Positions 4,790-6,834 of a DNA stretch of 6,834 nucleotides are shown here, piece by piece (the first letter of the stretch is position 1; each line of letters opens with the position of its first letter). The DNA lies in the NCBI GenBank assembly GCA_035629475.1, contig DASPHS010000070.1:1-6834 (forward strand). The letters are read 5' to 3'. The stretch comes from JARIHD01 sp035629475. GTDB lineage: Bacteria; Patescibacteriota; Saccharimonadia; Saccharimonadales; UBA4665. The position numbers and the translations under genes were made by a program. The notes below the pieces were generated by a model. That model saw only the letters and a program-made list of their open reading frames with translations. It made no database searches and was not told where the DNA came from.

Positions 4790-6415
4790 ATGGATAAACG
4801 TTACGAAACCATAATGGGCCATGGGGCCGCTGAGACTGCTATGCCCCGCTTTGAGCCATTAGGTGCACTGGGCGTGCGGCCCGTTACGCAGCAGGCCGAG
4901 GAGCTCCGTTCGCCCTATATCGGGCCGTATACCCAAACACTGGGATCTATGATGATATCACAGGAAGGCATTGACCGGGCGACCCTGGGATTTACAAAAT
5001 ACACCGTCGATGCTGACGAAAAGGACCGGCCTTTCCTGTTCGTCGCAGGCGGTGGCGGCCCTCTCTTTACATCAATGCTCACCAATGTAGCGCTGCTGGG
5101 CCCAAAATCCGTGATGCATTACGCCAATAAAGATTCGTTCCAGCTCGGGGCTGGGGCGAGAGATAATCCCAATACCGTATTGAACTCCGCTGATGTCATG
5201 TTCCTGGAGGCTGCAGGCACTGGCTTCCAGGAAGGAGTCGCACGCAGTGCGGTCATGCCTGGCACTGACCCGAAACATTTCTATGGAGTGACGCGCGACG
5301 CAGCATCGATGACCGCGGCAATTCATAATACTATCATAACCGACAGGCTTGAAGGCCGGCCGATAGTATTGGCCGCCCCCTCATACGCCGCTGGTTTCAG
5401 ATTGCCCCAAATAGCGACCAACCTCATGACGTACGGCATCGATGTACAGGGATTAATATCTCTTAATGGTCACTACGATTACGCGATGCAGGACTATCAT
5501 AAAAAAGATGATCCGCGTCCGTTTGTGGCCGCCTTTCCTACCATGGCCATGGCAAACGCTTATTATAATGGCCAGCTTAACCCAGATTGTGGTGAACTTC
5601 CCTGTATCAAGGAATATGAACGCATCGCCGAGTGGTCGCAAGAGAGATATAGGGCAGCGCTAGAACGGCCACACGACACGGTGCTACGCGCCAAAGTAGC
5701 TTCCGAGATGGCAAAACTCATCCTCCCCAACTCCGAAATAGGCAGCTCGCTCACCCTTGATTACTTGATGAACCATGATTTATACATCGATCCAGTTACT
5801 TTCACCAGCAATTATTTTCCTGACCGCCAGATGAGTCTGATCGACAGCCGGTATGTGTACCCCGAGTTCAGTGACGATCCCCATGACTACGCAATAATCC
5901 AGGACGAGAATGGCATAAGCCTCGAGCCACTATACTACGACCGGGACGACACGGCGGTTGATGTTGCGTTTGCACGTCTCCTCCCCGAGTATCTCAACTA
6001 TTATCGAGAGTTTTTAGGCCAGGAAGGTGCAGACTTTAAGGCGCATCAGCCAGCCTACGCACAGTGGCCCTTTACGGGCATCTGGGAGCGTCGCCGTAGC
6101 CACGAGGCCATGGCGCGGATGCTTACGCTCAACCCCAATATGCACATATTGCACGTCGCAGGTATTTATGATCAAATATGCCCTCCTGAACGAGCGCGCA
6201 TGTTCTGGGATGAAATGAAGTCGCTCACCAATGTAGAAGTGGAGCACCGCGAGCCGTTCGCAAAGCCTCTTGTAGCCGAATACCCCAAACGCAGGGGCCG
6301 CCCGACCGTAGATATACGCAAGTATGTTATGAGTCACCTATTGGGAGGAATCGCGGGGAGTACAATCGCTGTATCTGCAGACATAAACCAATTTATGAGG
6401 AACCTTCCCACTTAG
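4790..6415 (+). CDS. Divergent serine carboxypeptidase (S10)-like alpha/beta-hydrolase
   Basis: 541 codons from the ATG at 4790 (numbering below from here); the frame is open back to a TTG at 4709. The order of motifs follows bacterial S10 peptidases: FLFVAGGGGPL (82-92) at the oxyanion-hole position, LGPKSV (103-108), DNPNTVLNSADVMF (125-138), AAGTGF (141-146), GVTRDAAS (166-173), nucleophile-elbow equivalent APSYAAG with Ser198, LISLNG (222-227), FPTMAMANAYYNGQL (249-263), and the acid motif HVAGIYDQICPP with Asp461. Family members are serine peptidases releasing C-terminal residues, usually exported. Three things are odd. The canonical GGPGSS is GGGGPLF. The canonical GESYG is APSYA, losing the glutamate. 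The usual C-terminal GHM histidine is not visible, with His516 in YVMSHLLGG a possible substitute. No signal peptide is evident. It may therefore be a catalytically altered or differently specific hydrolase. Family confidence is moderate to good; activity and substrate are unknown. It appears to be transcribed alone. Confidence 0.85.
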   Translation: MDKRYETIMGHGAAETAMPRFEPLGALGVRPVTQQAEELRSPYIGPYTQTLGSMMISQEGIDRATLGFTKYTVDADEKDRPFLFVAGGGGPLFTSMLTNVALLGPKSVMHYANKDSFQLGAGARDNPNTVLNSADVMFLEAAGTGFQEGVARSAVMPGTDPKHFYGVTRDAASMTAAIHNTIITDRLEGRPIVLAAPSYAAGFRLPQIATNLMTYGIDVQGLISLNGHYDYAMQDYHKKDDPRPFVAAFPTMAMANAYYNGQLNPDCGELPCIKEYERIAEWSQERYRAALERPHDTVLRAKVASEMAKLILPNSEIGSSLTLDYLMNHDLYIDPVTFTSNYFPDRQMSLIDSRYVYPEFSDDPHDYAIIQDENGISLEPLYYDRDDTAVDVAFARLLPEYLNYYREFLGQEGADFKAHQPAYAQWPFTGIWERRRSHEAMARMLTLNPNMHILHVAGIYDQICPPERARMFWDEMKSLTNVEVEHREPFAKPLVAEYPKRRGRPTVDIRKYVMSHLLGGIAGSTIAVSADINQFMRNLPT

Positions 6416-6469
6416 ACAGGTCCCACGCAGCATGGCGTCGAAGCGAGATTAGATGAATCTGCCAGCCCG

Positions 6470-6489
6470 TTATGCTACGGTAAGCATAA
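6470..6489. promoter_or_regulatory. Inverted repeat upstream of the surface-protein ORF (possible operator or hairpin)
   Basis: TTATGCT (6470-6476) and AGCATAA (6483-6489) form a perfect 7-bp inverted repeat around ACGGTA. It is followed by an AT-rich TAATAAT block (6491-6497), 15 nt before the 6505 start. It could be an operator, or a weak terminator of the preceding gene (there is no T-run after it on the plus strand). Confidence 0.35.
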
Positions 6490-6504
6490 GTAATAATAGG
6501 CCGA

Positions 6505-6819
6505 GTGTTGGTGATAGACTCTACAGTATTAGTACGTGCCGGTTCCTTGTACCAGCAGAGCCGGCTTGTTATCGGCGCATTGCTGCTTGGTATGAGCGCC
6601 GCTGCCTTTGTGGCGGTTGACAAGGCGATGGCTTTGTCAACCGCCGGTACCAGCGGTTCGCCCTACCAGGTCACCTCTTGCGCAGATTTTGCTAATATCG
6701 AAAGCGCCATGAATGCTCACTACCGTTTGATGAACGATATCGACTGCTCCGCCAGCGGCGACACGTTTACGGTGGACCTCAGAGGGCGGACCTCTGAAAT
6801 TCCAGGAGCATGGGCGTAG
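6505..6819 (+). CDS. Short exported protein with the N-terminus of a surface-protein repeat module, probably truncated
   Basis: 104 codons starting at GTG 6505, with AGG a few bases before; TTG at 6508 and GTG at 6511 are alternative starts. Residues 20-45 (RLVIGALLLGMSAAAFVAVD..AMALS) look like a signal peptide with cleavage after about AMA. Residues 52-86 (PYQVTSCADFANIESAMNAHYRLMNDIDCSASGDTF) resemble the opening of a module found at the start of large bacterial surface proteins, in which 'Y.L.NDIDCS' is normally followed by a glycine-rich beta-helical repeat region. Here the frame instead ends 18 residues later in RGRTSEIPGAWA and a stop. The next frame stays open only about 20 codons further, so a single simple frameshift does not obviously restore a long protein. 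It may be a remnant, a recombination product or a genuine small secreted protein. The window ends 15 bases after the stop. Confidence 0.55.
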   Translation: MLVIDSTVLVRAGSLYQQSRLVIGALLLGMSAAAFVAVDKAMALSTAGTSGSPYQVTSCADFANIESAMNAHYRLMNDIDCSASGDTFTVDLRGRTSEIPGAWA

Positions 6820-6834
6820 CCCTTAAGCTCTAGC

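Overview
This is a window of about 50% GC DNA holding two large complete genes, one gene running off the left edge, one short surface-protein ORF at the right edge, one intact tRNA, and an unusual amount of tRNA-derived and structured non-coding DNA. The lineage is most likely a Patescibacteria/Candidatus Saccharibacteria-type bacterium. This rests on remembered family resemblance: a UvrA paralogue without the UvrB-binding domain, an 'LPTPG...WG..LNDFL' tail-fibre-like protein, and a 'SCADF.NIE...YRLMNDIDCSAS' surface-protein module. The standard genetic code reads cleanly throughout. The assignment is an inference and could be wrong.

Region by region: (1) 1-1442, minus strand: N-terminal 480 codons of a UvrA-family twin-ABC ATPase that keeps its ATPase motifs and the first zinc module but lacks the UvrB-binding domain. 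(2) 1443-2263: intergenic. A candidate promoter at 1483-1511 faces two tandem copies (112-nt period) of a tRNA-Gln 5' half in which the anticodon loop carries a 34-nt hairpin insert. Then come an intact tRNA-Gln(UUG) at 1760-1834, its terminator, a second copy of the tRNA 3' end at 1981-2000, and a second terminator. (3) 2264-4381, plus strand: a 705-codon phage tail-fibre/tailspike-like protein with an N-terminal LPTPG motif, a fibre repeat, a pectate-lyase-like beta-helix and a C-terminal beta-sandwich-like module. (4) 4382-4789: a strong hairpin terminator, a compact structured segment ending in a third tRNA 3'-end-like sequence, and a probable promoter and ribosome binding site. (5) 4790-6415, plus strand: a divergent serine-carboxypeptidase (S10)-like alpha/beta-hydrolase. 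(6) 6505-6819, plus strand: a short exported protein that looks like the N-terminus of a longer surface protein, cut short by a stop.

No operon linking these genes is evident; each plus-strand gene has its own upstream gap. The most interesting theme is the recurrence of tRNA 3'-end sequence at 1981 and 4649, on either side of the isolated tail-fibre-like gene. With the rearranged 5'-half tRNA copies upstream of tRNA-Gln, this suggests a recombination-active tRNA locus, possibly an integration hotspot. No integrase is present in the window, so this remains a hypothesis.
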